Source of the DNA: Demequina sp. NBRC 110053
Lineage (GTDB): Bacteria; Actinomycetota; Actinomycetes; Actinomycetales; Demequinaceae
Assembly (NCBI RefSeq): GCF_002090095.1
Contig: NZ_BBRJ01000002.1
Location: 857,265 to 921,264, forward strand
Length of the DNA stretch: 64,000 nucleotides
Direction: 5' to 3'
Part shown: positions 17,308 to 25,880 of the stretch, piece after piece
Position numbering within the stretch: position 1 is the stretch's first letter
Layout: each line of letters opens with the position of its first letter
Notes under the pieces: model-generated
The model's input: the letters and a program-made list of their open reading frames with translations, nothing else
Told to the model about the DNA's origin: nothing
Databases searched by the model: none
Position numbers and translations under genes: made by a program

Positions 17308-18660
17308 TCACTCGCCGCGCACGGGCGCGTCGGGTGCTCCGGTGCCGGTCGCGGCGCCCGGGGCGATGGCAGGTCCGTCCTTGTCGGCGAGCGCGAGACG
17401 GGCGGACCCTACGCGGCGCTCGGCCGCACGCCGGCTGCCGAGGAGCCTGCCGTCCTTGCGCACGGCGCGCGCGAGGGCGAACGACGTGATCGAGGCAGCG
17501 CTCACGACGAGCAGCGCGACGTTCATGGGGACCAGCTCCCCCAGGTTGCCGATCAGGGGCGGGACCATCAGGCCCGCCACGGTGGAGAAGGAGGCGACGG
17601 CGGCGACGCGCGCTGCGGCGCGCTTGGGGTCGTCGGCGGCTGCGGAGAACGCGATGGGCACGCCCAGCGCGGCGCCCAGACCCCACAGCATCGCGGCGAG
17701 GGGGACCAGCCACAAGGCGGGCGCGAGGGCGAACAGCAGCAGGCCGGCGACCACAGCGACAGCGCTCGCCCGCAGCGACACCACGCGGCCCAACCGGCCG
17801 ATGATGGGGGCCCCGAACCAGCGCACCGTCACCATCGACACCACGAACACCCAGTAGATGAGGTCGCCCACGGACTCCGTGCGATCGAACTCGTCGACCA
17901 CGGCGATCGACATCCACTGCGCGGCGGTCATCTCGGTCATCGAGGCGGCGAACACGATCAGGCCGATGAGCACCACGCGCCGCTCCTTGTACTCGGCGCG
18001 GGCGGTGGCGAACGGCCCGCCCAGAGTCGCGCCGGCCGCATCGGGGTCCGGCATGCCGTCGATGGCGGCGGCGGGAATGATCGCGAGCCGCACCACGGTC
18101 GCGACGGCAGCGGCCGCGATGAAGTGGGTGACCGGGGGGATGCCGGCGTGCGAGACGAGAGCACCGATTCCCAGGGCCACCGCCATGCCGATCGAGAACG
18201 CGGCGTGGAACTGCGGCATGACAGCGCGGCCCATCCGCCGCTCGACGTTGGCGGCCTCCGCATTCATCGCGACGTTGGTGAACGCGAACGAGAAGCTCAC
18301 GAAGAAGTGCCCGACAGCGAACAGGGGCCGCGACTCCATCACCGTCGACACGGCGACCAGGGAGAACGCCGCGACGTGGCTGACGGTCGACCAGAACAGC
18401 AGCGCTCGCGTCCCGAAGCGCGCGGCCGCCCAGCCCGTCACCATGAGGCCCGCAAGGGCGCCGAACGAACCGAAGATGATGAGGTTCGCGAGCCCTGAGA
18501 CGCTGACGTCCAGCAGGTCGCGGACGGAGGGCATGCGCGACAGGAACGTCGACAGCATCGCGCCCATGAGCGCGAAGAGACCGAGCACGCCCCAGCGGGC
18601 GGAGCGCACGCGGGCGTCCGTGGGAGAGGTGGTGGGCGGGTAGCCGTAGACCAGTGGCAT
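17308..18660 (-). CDS. MFS transporter
   Basis: A 450-residue major facilitator protein with about twelve hydrophobic segments, from GVLGLFALMGAMLSTFL to VALLVVSAASITSFALA. The usual motif-A region is seen as GWAAARFGTRALLF after segment 2. I start at the ATG at 18660, preceded by AGGAAC, rather than the longer frame to 18783. The divergent LacI-type gene suggests sugar-responsive control, but family features do not identify the substrate. The C-terminal 60 residues are a charged, probably disordered tail. Confidence 0.85.
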   Translation of the reverse strand: MPLVYGYPPTTSPTDARVRSARWGVLGLFALMGAMLSTFLSRMPSVRDLLDVSVSGLANLIIFGSFGALAGLMVTGWAAARFGTRALLFWSTVSHVAAFSLVAVSTVMESRPLFAVGHFFVSFSFAFTNVAMNAEAANVERRMGRAVMPQFHAAFSIGMAVALGIGALVSHAGIPPVTHFIAAAAVATVVRLAIIPAAAIDGMPDPDAAGATLGGPFATARAEYKERRVVLIGLIVFAASMTEMTAAQWMSIAVVDEFDRTESVGDLIYWVFVVSMVTVRWFGAPIIGRLGRVVSLRASAVAVVAGLLLFALAPALWLVPLAAMLWGLGAALGVPIAFSAAADDPKRAAARVAAVASFSTVAGLMVPPLIGNLGELVPMNVALLVVSAASITSFALARAVRKDGRLLGSRRAAERRVGSARLALADKDGPAIAPGAATGTGAPDAPVRGE

Positions 18661-18717
18661 GAGTTCCTGTCGATCTGGGGGGCGGTCGCCCCGATGGCGC
18701 CGCACGCCCGTCGCTGA

Positions 18718-18742
18718 GCGCACCAGGGTGCGCGCCGGCGCG
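18718..18742. promoter_or_regulatory. Overlapping palindromes, candidate LacI-family operator
   Basis: In the 171-bp divergent region between the MFS and LacI genes, GCGCACCAGGGTGCGC (18718-18733) has 7-bp perfect arms, and the 12-bp palindrome CGCGCCGGCGCG (18731-18742) overlaps its end. A further GGGGCGGTCGCCCC lies at 18679-18692. Any of these could be the operator; the choice is inference. Confidence 0.35.
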
Positions 18743-18831
18743 TGCTGTGGCGCATGCGGTCGCGCGTGCGATCCGAGCGCCATTGTGCGGCTACGCTGTG
18801 GTCAGCGTCAAAACAGCCGGAGAGGGTGGAC

Positions 18832-19896
18832 GTGGCAGCCAAGAGAAGGCCGACGATGGCCGACGTCGCCGCCAAGGCGGGCGTGTCCCTGTCCACGGTG
18901 TCGCTGGCATACTCGGGCGCCGGGCCCATCTCCCCCGAGATGAAGTCCCGGGTCGAGAAGGCTGCTGAGGACCTCGACTACGCGGGTCCGTCGGCGCAGG
19001 CGCGGGCGCTGCGTTCGGGCCGTTCGCACGTGGTGGGCGTGGTGATCCACGACACCTTCACCCTCGCCTTCCGCTCCCCCTACATCCTCGACGTCATGGA
19101 CGGCCTGATCTCGAAGCTCGGAGACATGGGACTCGGCGTGCTGCTGATCCCTAACCCCAGCGACGAGTCGGACGAAAAGTCGCTCCTCGACACCGCGCCC
19201 ATGGACGCCGCCGTCATCTTCCGCGTGCGCGACCACGACGAGCCCGCGATCGAGAAGCTCCGCAGGCGCTCGCTGCCCTTCGTCGTGCTGGACGGGGTCG
19301 CGCCAGCAGGGGCAGGACAGGTGTCGATCGACGACACCACGGCGACGGTGCAGCTCATCGAGCACCTGCGCGGGCTCGGGCACGAGCGCATCGGCACCAT
19401 CACCCTCCCTCACGGGCCCGGCGTCGAGACTGGCCTGCGTCCCGTCGACTACATGCCCGAGTCCGCCTGGTCGCCCATGCACAACCGCCTCGAGGCGTTC
19501 CGCCGCGCCGGCGTCGAGCCGTGCGTGGTGGTCGAGGCGCGCGAGACGCTCGTCGCCGAGGGGATCGCGGCGGGCCACCTCGCGCTGACGCACGAGTCCC
19601 AGCCCACCGCGATCGTCGCGCAGTCTGATGTCCTCGCCGGCGGCGCGATCCTCGCGGCTCGCGAGCTCGACCTCAACGTGCCTCAGGACGTGTCGATCAC
19701 GGGCTTCGATGGCATCGAGCTGCCATGGCTGGCCCCGCTCGAGCTCACCACCATCGTCCAGGACGGCGTGGTGAAGGGCGAGGCCGTGGCCCGAGAGGTG
19801 CAGGAGCTGCTGAGCGGCGAGACGCCGTCCCACAAGTGGATGGAGCTCGAGTTCCGGCAGGGCACGACGACCGGCGCCGTCAGCGCCAGACGCTGA
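18832..19896 (+). CDS. LacI family transcriptional regulator
   Basis: A 354-residue regulator with an N-terminal LacI helix-turn-helix (TMADVAAKAGVSLSTVSLAY) and hinge (LRSGRSHVVGVV). The periplasmic-binding-protein-like sensor domain has EHLRGLGHERIGTITLP, AIVAQSDVLAGGAI and DVSITGFDGIELPWLAPL. GTG codons at 18826 and 18832 are both in frame; GGAGAGG at 18819-18825 gives workable spacing only for 18832. It is divergent from the MFS gene and probably controls it and itself. Confidence 0.9.
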   Translation: MAAKRRPTMADVAAKAGVSLSTVSLAYSGAGPISPEMKSRVEKAAEDLDYAGPSAQARALRSGRSHVVGVVIHDTFTLAFRSPYILDVMDGLISKLGDMGLGVLLIPNPSDESDEKSLLDTAPMDAAVIFRVRDHDEPAIEKLRRRSLPFVVLDGVAPAGAGQVSIDDTTATVQLIEHLRGLGHERIGTITLPHGPGVETGLRPVDYMPESAWSPMHNRLEAFRRAGVEPCVVVEARETLVAEGIAAGHLALTHESQPTAIVAQSDVLAGGAILAARELDLNVPQDVSITGFDGIELPWLAPLELTTIVQDGVVKGEAVAREVQELLSGETPSHKWMELEFRQGTTTGAVSARR

Positions 19897-19911
19897 CGGC
19901 CTCGCTCGCCG

Positions 19912-20343
19912 TCACGTGCAGTCGACGACGGCCTGCGCCTTGCCGAGCACCTTGGTGTCGCCGTGGGACACGGTAAGGTCCACGCGTGCCGTCCGTCGCT
20001 CCGCGTCCAGCGCGCCGATGCGTGCGCTCACCGTGACGATCGCCTCACCAGGGTTGGGGACGGGCACCGGACGCGTGAAGCGCACCTGGTAGTCGGCGAC
20101 GTTGCCCGCGCCGGCCCACTCCTCGACCACCGAGGCGCCCAGGCCCATGGTCAGCATGCCGTGGGCGATGACGCCGGGCAGGCCCACCTGCTCGGCGACC
20201 ACATCGTTGTAGTGGATCGGGTTGAAGTCGCCCGAGGCGCCCGCATAGCGCACGAGCATGTCGCGCGTGACGGCGACCTCGCGCTCGGCGACCACCTGGC
20301 CCACCTCGAGCCCCGCGAAGCCCGGGCTGGTCGACTCCGTCAT
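19912..20343 (-). CDS. MaoC-type dehydratase, HadB-like
   Basis: A 143-residue hot-dog protein with the hydratase-2 motif YAGASGDFNPIHYNDVVAEQ, whose Asp and His are the catalytic pair, followed by GVIAHGMLTMG. In the related mycobacterial HadAB enzyme, the HadB subunit carries catalysis and HadA binds substrate. The ATG overlaps the HadA stop by 4 nt. A fatty-acid or other (R)-3-hydroxyacyl dehydration role is inferred; no mycolate genes are in view. Confidence 0.85.
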   Translation of the reverse strand: MTESTSPGFAGLEVGQVVAEREVAVTRDMLVRYAGASGDFNPIHYNDVVAEQVGLPGVIAHGMLTMGLGASVVEEWAGAGNVADYQVRFTRPVPVPNPGEAIVTVSARIGALDAERRTARVDLTVSHGDTKVLGKAQAVVDCT

Positions 20344-20786
20344 GCCGCCTCCCTCACCGCGAGCGTGCTCGTCACCGTCGACACGGGCGCCCCGTCGAGG
20401 TCGACGAGCTCCGCGCGGGTCGTGACCATCGAGATCCCTGCCCGCTGCTTGATCTCCTCGATGTGCACCGTCGTGGTGATGACGTCGCCTGCGATGAGAG
20501 GCCGCACATGCGTGAACCGCTCCTCCCCGTGCACGACCATCGAGAAGTCGACGCCCACCTCCGGGTCCGTCACCACGTGGAACTCGGCGCGCTGCGCGAT
20601 GACCACGGCGAAGGTCGTGGGCGCGACGAGATCGAGGTAACCCTCGGCCTGCGCGACGGCGACCTCACGGTGAGCACCGGAGTAGGCGTCGACGGCGTCG
20701 GCGAACTCGCGGATCTTGACCCGCGTCACCTCGTACGGCTCGAAGGGGCCGTAGCTACGGCCCGCGGCTTCTGGATTCACTGGCAC
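20340..20786 (-). CDS. MaoC N-terminal-domain protein, HadA-like
   Basis: A 148-residue hot-dog protein of the FAS1-like/MaoC_dehydrat_N family, starting MPVNPEAAGRSYGPFEPYEV. It contains YSGAHREVAVAQAEG, PTTFAVVIAQ and VVHGEERFTHVRPLIAGD, and lacks the D...H catalytic pair of its partner, as HadA subunits do. It overlaps hadB by 4 nt, implying a heterodimer made in equal amounts. Actinobacteria usually place this gene next to rpmG; here an EEP-family gene intervenes. Confidence 0.83.
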   Translation of the reverse strand: MPVNPEAAGRSYGPFEPYEVTRVKIREFADAVDAYSGAHREVAVAQAEGYLDLVAPTTFAVVIAQRAEFHVVTDPEVGVDFSMVVHGEERFTHVRPLIAGDVITTTVHIEEIKQRAGISMVTTRAELVDLDGAPVSTVTSTLAVREAA

Positions 20787-20948
20787 ACGGCCAGCCTAGC
20801 GAAGGCCGAGGCCCCGAGCGGATGCACGAACCCGCAGATCATCTGCGGCGCGCGCGGGCGCCCCACACTCGCCGCGCGGACACTCTCAGACCTGTTCTGC
20901 GAGGTCGTGCAGACGACGGCCGGCCGATGCGCGGGCTGGCTTCGTCTC

Positions 20949-21953
20949 TCACTCACCTGGGTACGCGTACGTCACGACGAGTGCGCGGTGATCGGAGCCG
21001 GCGACGACGTCGGTGTCGACGTCGGTCGCCGCGAAGTCGACGTCGCGGGCGAGCACGTGGTCGATCGCGACGAACGGGAAGGCCGTGCGCTGCTCGGGGA
21101 AGGTCATCGGCAGGCCGGCGCCCGCCTGGTCCACCGCATCGATCAGGCCTTGGTCCAGCAGGTCCCGGAACGCGCGGTGGTCGCGCGTGAGGTTGAGGTC
21201 GCCGACCACGAGGGTGGGGCCGTCGATGCCGTCGAGCAGCGAGACCAGCGCCGTCGTGTCCGCGCTCCATCCTTCGTGGCGCCACGGGCCGGGAGCGGCC
21301 GGGTGGGGCGCGACGACCGTCAGCCCGCCGACAGCGTCGAGCTCGGCGCGGATGGTCCGCGAGACGAAGCCCGGCACCGCCGTCTCGCTGAGCAGCGGCT
21401 CGCGCGACCATAGCCCCGTGCCGGTGAAGCCGGGCTCCGGGTACGCCGCATCGTGGGCGAGCTCGTCCTCGAGACCCGCGGCGACGAGCGCCTCGGCTGC
21501 CTCAGGCGTGAGCTCCTGGATGGCGAGGACGTCTACCTCGTGGTCGCGCACGAGAGCGACCACGGCGTGAGGGTCGGCCTGGCCGAAGGTCATCGACACG
21601 GTTGCCACCGTGAGTGCGCGGGGACCCGCTGGGACGGCCCCCGAGGTCCACAGCGGCGCGTTCCACAGGACGACGGGCATGGCGACGATCACTGCTGCGG
21701 CGGCGAGCACCGCCGACCGGCCGACCACGGCGAGCACCACGGCGACGGCGGCTCCGAGCAGGGCCCACGGCGCGAGCGCCACGAGCAGCGCGAGCGGTCC
21801 CGCCTCGAGGCTGGCCGCGCGCGCGACGACTGCGAATGCCGCAGGCGCGATCGCGAGCCAACCGAGCGCCGTGGCGACCCTGCGCCCCGCGGTGCGATGC
21901 GAAGGCGAGGGACGCGGCGACTCCGCCCGCGCATCGGCCGTCCTGCCTGTCAT
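20949..21953 (-). CDS. Membrane-anchored endonuclease/exonuclease/phosphatase family protein
   Basis: The 334-residue product has three hydrophobic segments in the first 110 residues (ALGWLAIAPAAFAVVARA, LALLVALAPWALLGAAVAVV, AVLAAAAVIVAMPVVLW) and then an extracellular EEP-fold domain. Seen motifs are VLAIQELT (metal-binding Glu), VVGDLNLTRDHRAF (the D-x-N signature) and a C-terminal GSDHRALVVT (catalytic Asp-His). This layout matches actinobacterial exported EEP proteins, whose substrate may be nucleic acid or a phosphoester. It lies between rpmG and hadA. Confidence 0.82.
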   Translation of the reverse strand: MTGRTADARAESPRPSPSHRTAGRRVATALGWLAIAPAAFAVVARAASLEAGPLALLVALAPWALLGAAVAVVLAVVGRSAVLAAAAVIVAMPVVLWNAPLWTSGAVPAGPRALTVATVSMTFGQADPHAVVALVRDHEVDVLAIQELTPEAAEALVAAGLEDELAHDAAYPEPGFTGTGLWSREPLLSETAVPGFVSRTIRAELDAVGGLTVVAPHPAAPGPWRHEGWSADTTALVSLLDGIDGPTLVVGDLNLTRDHRAFRDLLDQGLIDAVDQAGAGLPMTFPEQRTAFPFVAIDHVLARDVDFAATDVDTDVVAGSDHRALVVTYAYPGE

Positions 21954-21971
21954 GGGAGGAGTGTCGCATGC

Positions 21972-22011
21972 AGAAGGCCCGCCGCCTCCGAACGGAGGTG
22001 GCGGGCCTTCT
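21972..22011 (-). terminator. Terminator after rpmG
   Basis: AGAAGGCCCGCC (21972-21983) pairs perfectly with GGCGGGCCTTCT (22000-22011), extended by CCTCC (21985-21989) and GGAGG (21994-21998) around a GAAC loop. It starts 13 bp past the rpmG stop and separates rpmG from the EEP gene. Confidence 0.8.
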
Positions 22012-22024
22012 GGATCAGCTCAGA

Positions 22025-22189
22025 TCAGCGCGTCTCGCGGTGGGCGGTGTGCTTGCCGCAGTTGCGGCAGAACTTGGCGAGCTCCACGCGGTCAGGGTTG
22101 TTGCGACGGTTCTTGCGCGTGATGTAGTTGCGGTTCTTGCACTCGGTGCACGCGAGGGTGATCTTGGGACGGACGTCGTTCTTGGCCAC
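22025..22189 (-). CDS. rpmG: 50S ribosomal protein L33
   Basis: This 54-residue product starts at a GTG at 22189 and reads [20 protein letters not shown], continuing [20 protein letters not shown]. Two CxxC pairs (CTEC, CRNC) form the zinc ribbon of the C+ type of L33. The gene follows tRNA-Thr and tRNA-Met on the same strand and ends at a strong hairpin, so all three may share one transcript. Confidence 0.95.
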   Translation of the reverse strand: MAKNDVRPKITLACTECKNRNYITRKNRRNNPDRVELAKFCRNCGKHTAHRETR

Positions 22190-22251
22190 GGGTTGCTCCC
22201 AGCCTTGTCGTGACGCGCGAAGCGCGTGAGCCAGGCGGACTGCCTGGAACG

Positions 22252-22325
22252 TAGCGAGGGCGGGACTTGAACCCGCGACCCCACGATTATGAGTCGTGTG
22301 CTCTAACCAACTGAGCTACCCCGCC
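22252..22325 (-). tRNA. tRNA-Met (CAT), elongator type
   Basis: A 74-nt cloverleaf with acceptor GGCGGGG paired to CCTCGCT (G-U pairs at 1-72 and 5-68), D-arm AGCTCAGTTGGTTAGAGCA, anticodon stem ACGAC and loop with CAT, and T-arm GCGGG-TTCAAGT-CCCGC. Discriminator A; CCA not encoded. Its fit to the usual actinobacterial elongator tRNA-Met rather than initiator rests on the paired acceptor end. Confidence 0.93.
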
Positions 22326-22381
22326 GCGAGAATGGGACCGCCGCCGGCCTCGCGAGAGGTGCGGCGGCGAGCCATCCTTGG

Positions 22382-22454
22382 AGCCCCGACAGGGAATCGA
22401 ACCCTGGACCTTTTCCTTACCATGGAAACGCTCTGCCGACTGAGCTATCGGGGC
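22382..22454 (-). tRNA. tRNA-Thr (GGT)
   Basis: A 73-nt cloverleaf with perfect acceptor GCCCCGA/TCGGGGC, D-arm AGCTCAGTCGGCAGAGC, anticodon stem TTTCC/GGAAA around loop ATGGTAA (anticodon GGT), and T-arm CAGGG-TTCGATT-CCCTG. Discriminator T; CCA not encoded. It is first in the tRNA-Thr/tRNA-Met/rpmG series. Confidence 0.95.
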
Positions 22455-22464
22455 CAGCCGGACA

Positions 22465-22494
22465 AGAGTACACGCCGCGAGCGCCCGTTGTGAA
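22465..22494 (-). promoter_or_regulatory. Candidate promoter of the tRNA-Thr/tRNA-Met/rpmG unit
   Basis: On the minus strand TTCACA (complement of 22489-22494) and TACTCT (complement of 22465-22470) are 18 bp apart. The predicted transcription start, near 22458, falls just before the mature tRNA-Thr 5' end at 22454. Spacing and position fit a housekeeping promoter; the hexamers are only moderate matches. Confidence 0.45.
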
Positions 22495-22539
22495 ATCGGG
22501 CAGCGGCCGCTGTCGGTGGCTCCCTCTAGGGTGAGGAAC

Positions 22540-23913
22540 GTGACTGCAGACCTTCCCTCGACGGTGACGGCGGCGCAGGCCAGGCGCATCTTCCTGAGCG
22601 CTCAGGGGCTCTCGCGGCGGCGTCCTGCGCGACGAGCGCGCCCGACCGATTTCGCGGCGTACCTCGCGTTCCAGGGCGTGCTGCAGCTCGACACCGTCAA
22701 CGTCCTCGCGCGGGCGCATTACCTGCCGCTGTTCTCACGCTACGGGCCGTACCCCATGGCAGAGCTCGACGCATTCCTGTGGGGCGACCCCCAGGGCCAC
22801 TCGCCTCACGCCTTCGAGCACTGGGGACACGAGGCGTCCGTCATGCCCGTCGACGTCCTCCCGCTCATGCATCACCGCATGCAGGGACCATCGTTCCTCA
22901 ACTGGAAGGCGCGCACACGCACCCGCCTGGAGCGCGAGAGGCCGGGCCTGGTCGACCAGGTGCGCGCCGTCGTCGAGGCCTCGGGCCCGCTGGTCGGCGC
23001 GGACGTCGAGCACCTCTCGCCCCGCGACGGGCCCAAGGGGCCCTGGTGGGACACGAGCCACACCAAGGACGCGCTCGAGTACCTGTTCATCTCCGGCATG
23101 GTCGCCGCATCGCGGCGCGGACACTTCGCGCGAACCTACGACGCGTGTGAGCGCGCATGGGGCATGCAGCCGGCCGATGCTGGCGCGGCTCCCGGCGCGG
23201 ACGGCACCCAGGCGATCGAGGGGCACCCGTGGGGCGTTCCCGCGCCCGAGGCGCGTCAGGCGCTGTTCGACCGTGCCTTGTCGGCGTGCGGCATCGGCAC
23301 GGTCAAGGACCTCTGCGACCACTTCCGGCTCCGCTACCAGGCGGGCCCGCGCACGCGCGACGTGGCGGGCGGCCAGGCGTGGGCGGCGTCGGCGGTGGAG
23401 CGGGGCCTCGCGCGCTGGGTCGAGGTCGAGGGGTGGCGCGAGCCAGCGCTGCTCGCCGTGGCACCGCCGGATGAGGCGGCACCCTGGCGGCGGGTCGCGC
23501 ATGATCCCGGCCGTGCGACGGGGGCCGCGCTGCTGAGCCCGTTCGATCCGGTGTGCTGGTTCCGGCCGCGCCTGGCACGCATGTTCGGCATGGACTACCG
23601 CATCGAGATCTACACGCCCGCGCCCAAGCGCGTCTACGGCTACTACTGCCTGCCGCTGCTCGTGGGCGACCAGATCCCCGCGCGGTTCGACCTCAAGGCA
23701 GATCGCAAGGCGGGCGTGCTGAGGGTCGCGGCCTCCTGGCGCGAGCCCGCGACCGCGCCCGGCGCTCGCCGCCTGCCGGACGAGCGCATCGCCGCCGCTG
23801 CGGCGGACGAGCTGACGTTGACGGCCCGCTGGCTCGGGCTCGTCGACGTCGACGTCGCCCCTGTCGGCGACCTCGCACCCGCCGTCGCGTCCGCCTTCTC
23901 TGCGGGGGCCTGA
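22540..23913 (+). CDS. ycaQ: YcaQ-type winged-helix DNA glycosylase
   Basis: A 457-residue member of the HTH_42/YcaQ (AlkX) family, which unhooks interstrand DNA crosslinks. Family marks are the N-terminal AQARRIFLSAQGL, FQGVLQLDTVNVLARAHYLP, ALLSPFDPVCWFRPR and EIYTPAPKRVYGYYCLPLLVGD near the C-terminus (split over a strand-turn). Family proteins usually read LLSPFDxLxWDR, so the WFR variant here is a small deviation. The GTG at 22540 has GAGGA upstream; an in-frame GTG at 22531 is the alternative. It is divergent from tRNA-Thr. Confidence 0.85.
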   Translation: MTADLPSTVTAAQARRIFLSAQGLSRRRPARRARPTDFAAYLAFQGVLQLDTVNVLARAHYLPLFSRYGPYPMAELDAFLWGDPQGHSPHAFEHWGHEASVMPVDVLPLMHHRMQGPSFLNWKARTRTRLERERPGLVDQVRAVVEASGPLVGADVEHLSPRDGPKGPWWDTSHTKDALEYLFISGMVAASRRGHFARTYDACERAWGMQPADAGAAPGADGTQAIEGHPWGVPAPEARQALFDRALSACGIGTVKDLCDHFRLRYQAGPRTRDVAGGQAWAASAVERGLARWVEVEGWREPALLAVAPPDEAAPWRRVAHDPGRATGAALLSPFDPVCWFRPRLARMFGMDYRIEIYTPAPKRVYGYYCLPLLVGDQIPARFDLKADRKAGVLRVAASWREPATAPGARRLPDERIAAAAADELTLTARWLGLVDVDVAPVGDLAPAVASAFSAGA

Positions 23914-24055
23914 ACAGAGCGGGAGCCGCGGCTCGCGGGCGCATCGGCCCACGAATATGGCCGGTTCGGGAAGCGCCACAGCCCCACGAGGGTTACGGTG
24001 ACGAGTATCAGCCCGGATGCGCGCTCGCATCCGCCGACGGCAGGAGATGTCACCG

Positions 24056-25543
24056 ATGACGAGCACGCCAGCCTCCACCCCGACCGCCGCATCCCGCCTC
24101 AACCGGCGCGTGGTCGGCATCAGCATCGGAGCCGCCCTGGGCGGGTTCCTGTTCGGGTTCGACTCGTCCGTGATCAACGGCGCCGTCGACTCGATCCAGG
24201 GAGAGTACGAGCTCTCCGATGCCTTCACCGGCTTCGCCGTCGCCTCCACCCTGCTGGGCTGCGCGGTGGGCGCGTGGTTCGCGGGCACCATCGCCAACCG
24301 CTACGGACGCATCCGCGTGATGGTGATCGCGTCGATCCTGTTCCTCGCCTCCGCGCTAGGGTCCGGTCTCGCGTTCGGCATCTGGGACCTGGTCATCTGG
24401 CGCGTGCTGGGCGGTCTCGCAGTGGGCGCCGCGTCCGTGATCGCGCCCGCGTACATCGCCGAGGTGTCCCCCTCCAAGTTCCGCGGGCGCCTGGGATCGC
24501 TGCAGCAGCTCGCGATCGTCACCGGCATCTTCACCGCCCTGCTCACCGGTCAGCTCTTCGCCGAGGCGGCGGGCGGCGCCTCGGAGGACTTCTGGTTCGG
24601 CCTCGAGGCGTGGCGCTGGATGTTCATGGCCGAGGCTCTCCCCGCAGCGATCTACGGCATTGCGGCGCTGCGCCTGCCCGAGTCCCCGCGCTACCTCGTC
24701 GGTCAGGGTAAGGATGATCAGGCCGCGGACGTGCTGCGGATGTTCACCGGCGTCGATGACGTCGACCACAAGATCCAGGAGATCGAGGAGTCCCTCCACC
24801 GCGAGGAGAAGCAGAGCCTGCGCGACCTCCGCGGCCACGCGCTCGGGCTCAAGCCCATCGTGTGGACCGGCATCCTGCTGTCGGTGTTCCAGCAGTTCGT
24901 GGGCATCAACGTCATCTTCTACTACTCGACCACGCTGTGGCAGTCGGTGGGCTTCGAGGAGAGCCAGGCCTTCCTGACCTCGACCATCACCTCGGTCACC
25001 AACATCGTCGTCACCATCGTCGCGATCATCCTCGTGGACCGCATCGGCCGGCGCCTCATGCTTCTCATCGGCTCCACCGGCATGGCGATCTCGCTTGGCA
25101 TCATGGCCATCGCGTTCTCGCAGGCGATCACCGATGACGCGGGCGAGGTGACCGGCTTCAACGGCGAATGGGGCACCATCGCGATCGTGGGAGCCAACGC
25201 GTTCGTCGTGTTCTTCGGCGCCACCTGGGGCCCCGTGGTGTGGGTGCTGCTGGGCGAGATGTTCCCCAACCGCATCCGCGCATCGGCGCTTGCGGTGGCG
25301 GCAGCCGCGCAGTGGCTCGCGAACTGGGCCATCACCGTGTCGTTCCCCACCTTCGCCTCCATCGGCCTGACGTTCGCGTACGGCTTCTACGCCTCGATGG
25401 CGCTCCTGTCGCTGATCTTCGTGTTCTTCCGGGTGCCCGAGACCAAGGGCATGGAGCTCGAAGAGATGAGCAGCGACGTGTCGGTCAAGCGGGGGCACTT
25501 CGTGCGCGAGACGGCAGGCACCGCGGCTGACGAGATTCGCTGA
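24056..25543 (+). CDS. Sugar porter (MFS), XylE/GLUT family
   Basis: A 495-residue sugar:proton symporter with twelve helices. Sugar-porter signatures are all present: FLFGFDSSVINGA in helix 1, FAGTIANRYGRIRVM between helices 2 and 3, RVLGGLAVGAASVIAPAYIAE, PESPRYLV at the end of helix 6, QQFVGINVIFYYS in helix 7, DRIGRRLML, and PETKGMELEEM at the end. ATGs at 24047 and 24056 are in frame; AGGAG at 24042-24046 gives correct spacing for 24056. The exact sugar cannot be read from the sequence. Confidence 0.93.
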   Translation: MTSTPASTPTAASRLNRRVVGISIGAALGGFLFGFDSSVINGAVDSIQGEYELSDAFTGFAVASTLLGCAVGAWFAGTIANRYGRIRVMVIASILFLASALGSGLAFGIWDLVIWRVLGGLAVGAASVIAPAYIAEVSPSKFRGRLGSLQQLAIVTGIFTALLTGQLFAEAAGGASEDFWFGLEAWRWMFMAEALPAAIYGIAALRLPESPRYLVGQGKDDQAADVLRMFTGVDDVDHKIQEIEESLHREEKQSLRDLRGHALGLKPIVWTGILLSVFQQFVGINVIFYYSTTLWQSVGFEESQAFLTSTITSVTNIVVTIVAIILVDRIGRRLMLLIGSTGMAISLGIMAIAFSQAITDDAGEVTGFNGEWGTIAIVGANAFVVFFGATWGPVVWVLLGEMFPNRIRASALAVAAAAQWLANWAITVSFPTFASIGLTFAYGFYASMALLSLIFVFFRVPETKGMELEEMSSDVSVKRGHFVRETAGTAADEIR

Positions 25544-25669
25544 GCGCTGGTCGTCGTGGCGCTCAGCCGCCATGCTGTGACGCCGCGCGGCTGCGACCGA
25601 CCGTGAGCCACCAGCTGCGCAGCAAGGTTGCGCCGGGGCGGGGGCGAGGCGCGCAGTGGGCACGCGAAA

Positions 25670-25692
25670 GGCCCGCCGCATCGCGACGGGCC
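25670..25692 (-). terminator. Terminator after tRNA-Tyr
   Basis: On the minus strand GGCCCG TCGC (complement of 25683-25692) pairs with GCGG CGGGCC (complement of 25670-25679) around a GAT loop, with one T-G wobble, followed by TTT. It lies 5 bp past the tRNA-Tyr 3' end. Confidence 0.65.
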
Positions 25693-25697
25693 GTGCG

Positions 25698-25779
25698 TGG
25701 CAGGTGAGGGATTCGAACCCCCGAAGTCAGTGACGGCTGATTTACAGTCAGCTCCCTTTGGCCGCTCGGGCAACCTGCC
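25698..25779 (-). tRNA. tRNA-Tyr (GTA)
   Basis: An 82-nt class II tRNA with acceptor GGCAGGT/ACCTGCC, anticodon stem CTGAC around GTA, a long variable arm (CCGTCACTGACTTC region) and T-arm GGGGG-TTCGAAT-CCCTC. Discriminator A. A possible -10 TATCCT lies on the minus strand at 25816-25821, about 36 nt upstream. Confidence 0.94.
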
Positions 25780-25880
25780 ATGCGCCTGGTCGAAACCGCA
25801 AGCGGCGCGCATGGAAGGATAGCAACAGAAGCGGCCCCGGCGCGAACCGGCGCTGGCCCAGGTGACCCGAGGAGGATCCC

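Noticed and set aside
19912..20786. HadA/HadB as evidence for mycolic acid synthesis
   Set aside because: There is no HadC or other mycolate gene nearby, and HadAB-like pairs occur in many actinobacteria without mycolates.
22252..22454. tRNA-Met/tRNA-Thr as an integration site of a mobile element
   Set aside because: No integrase, duplicated tRNA end or other mobile gene is seen; the neighbours are ordinary chromosomal genes.
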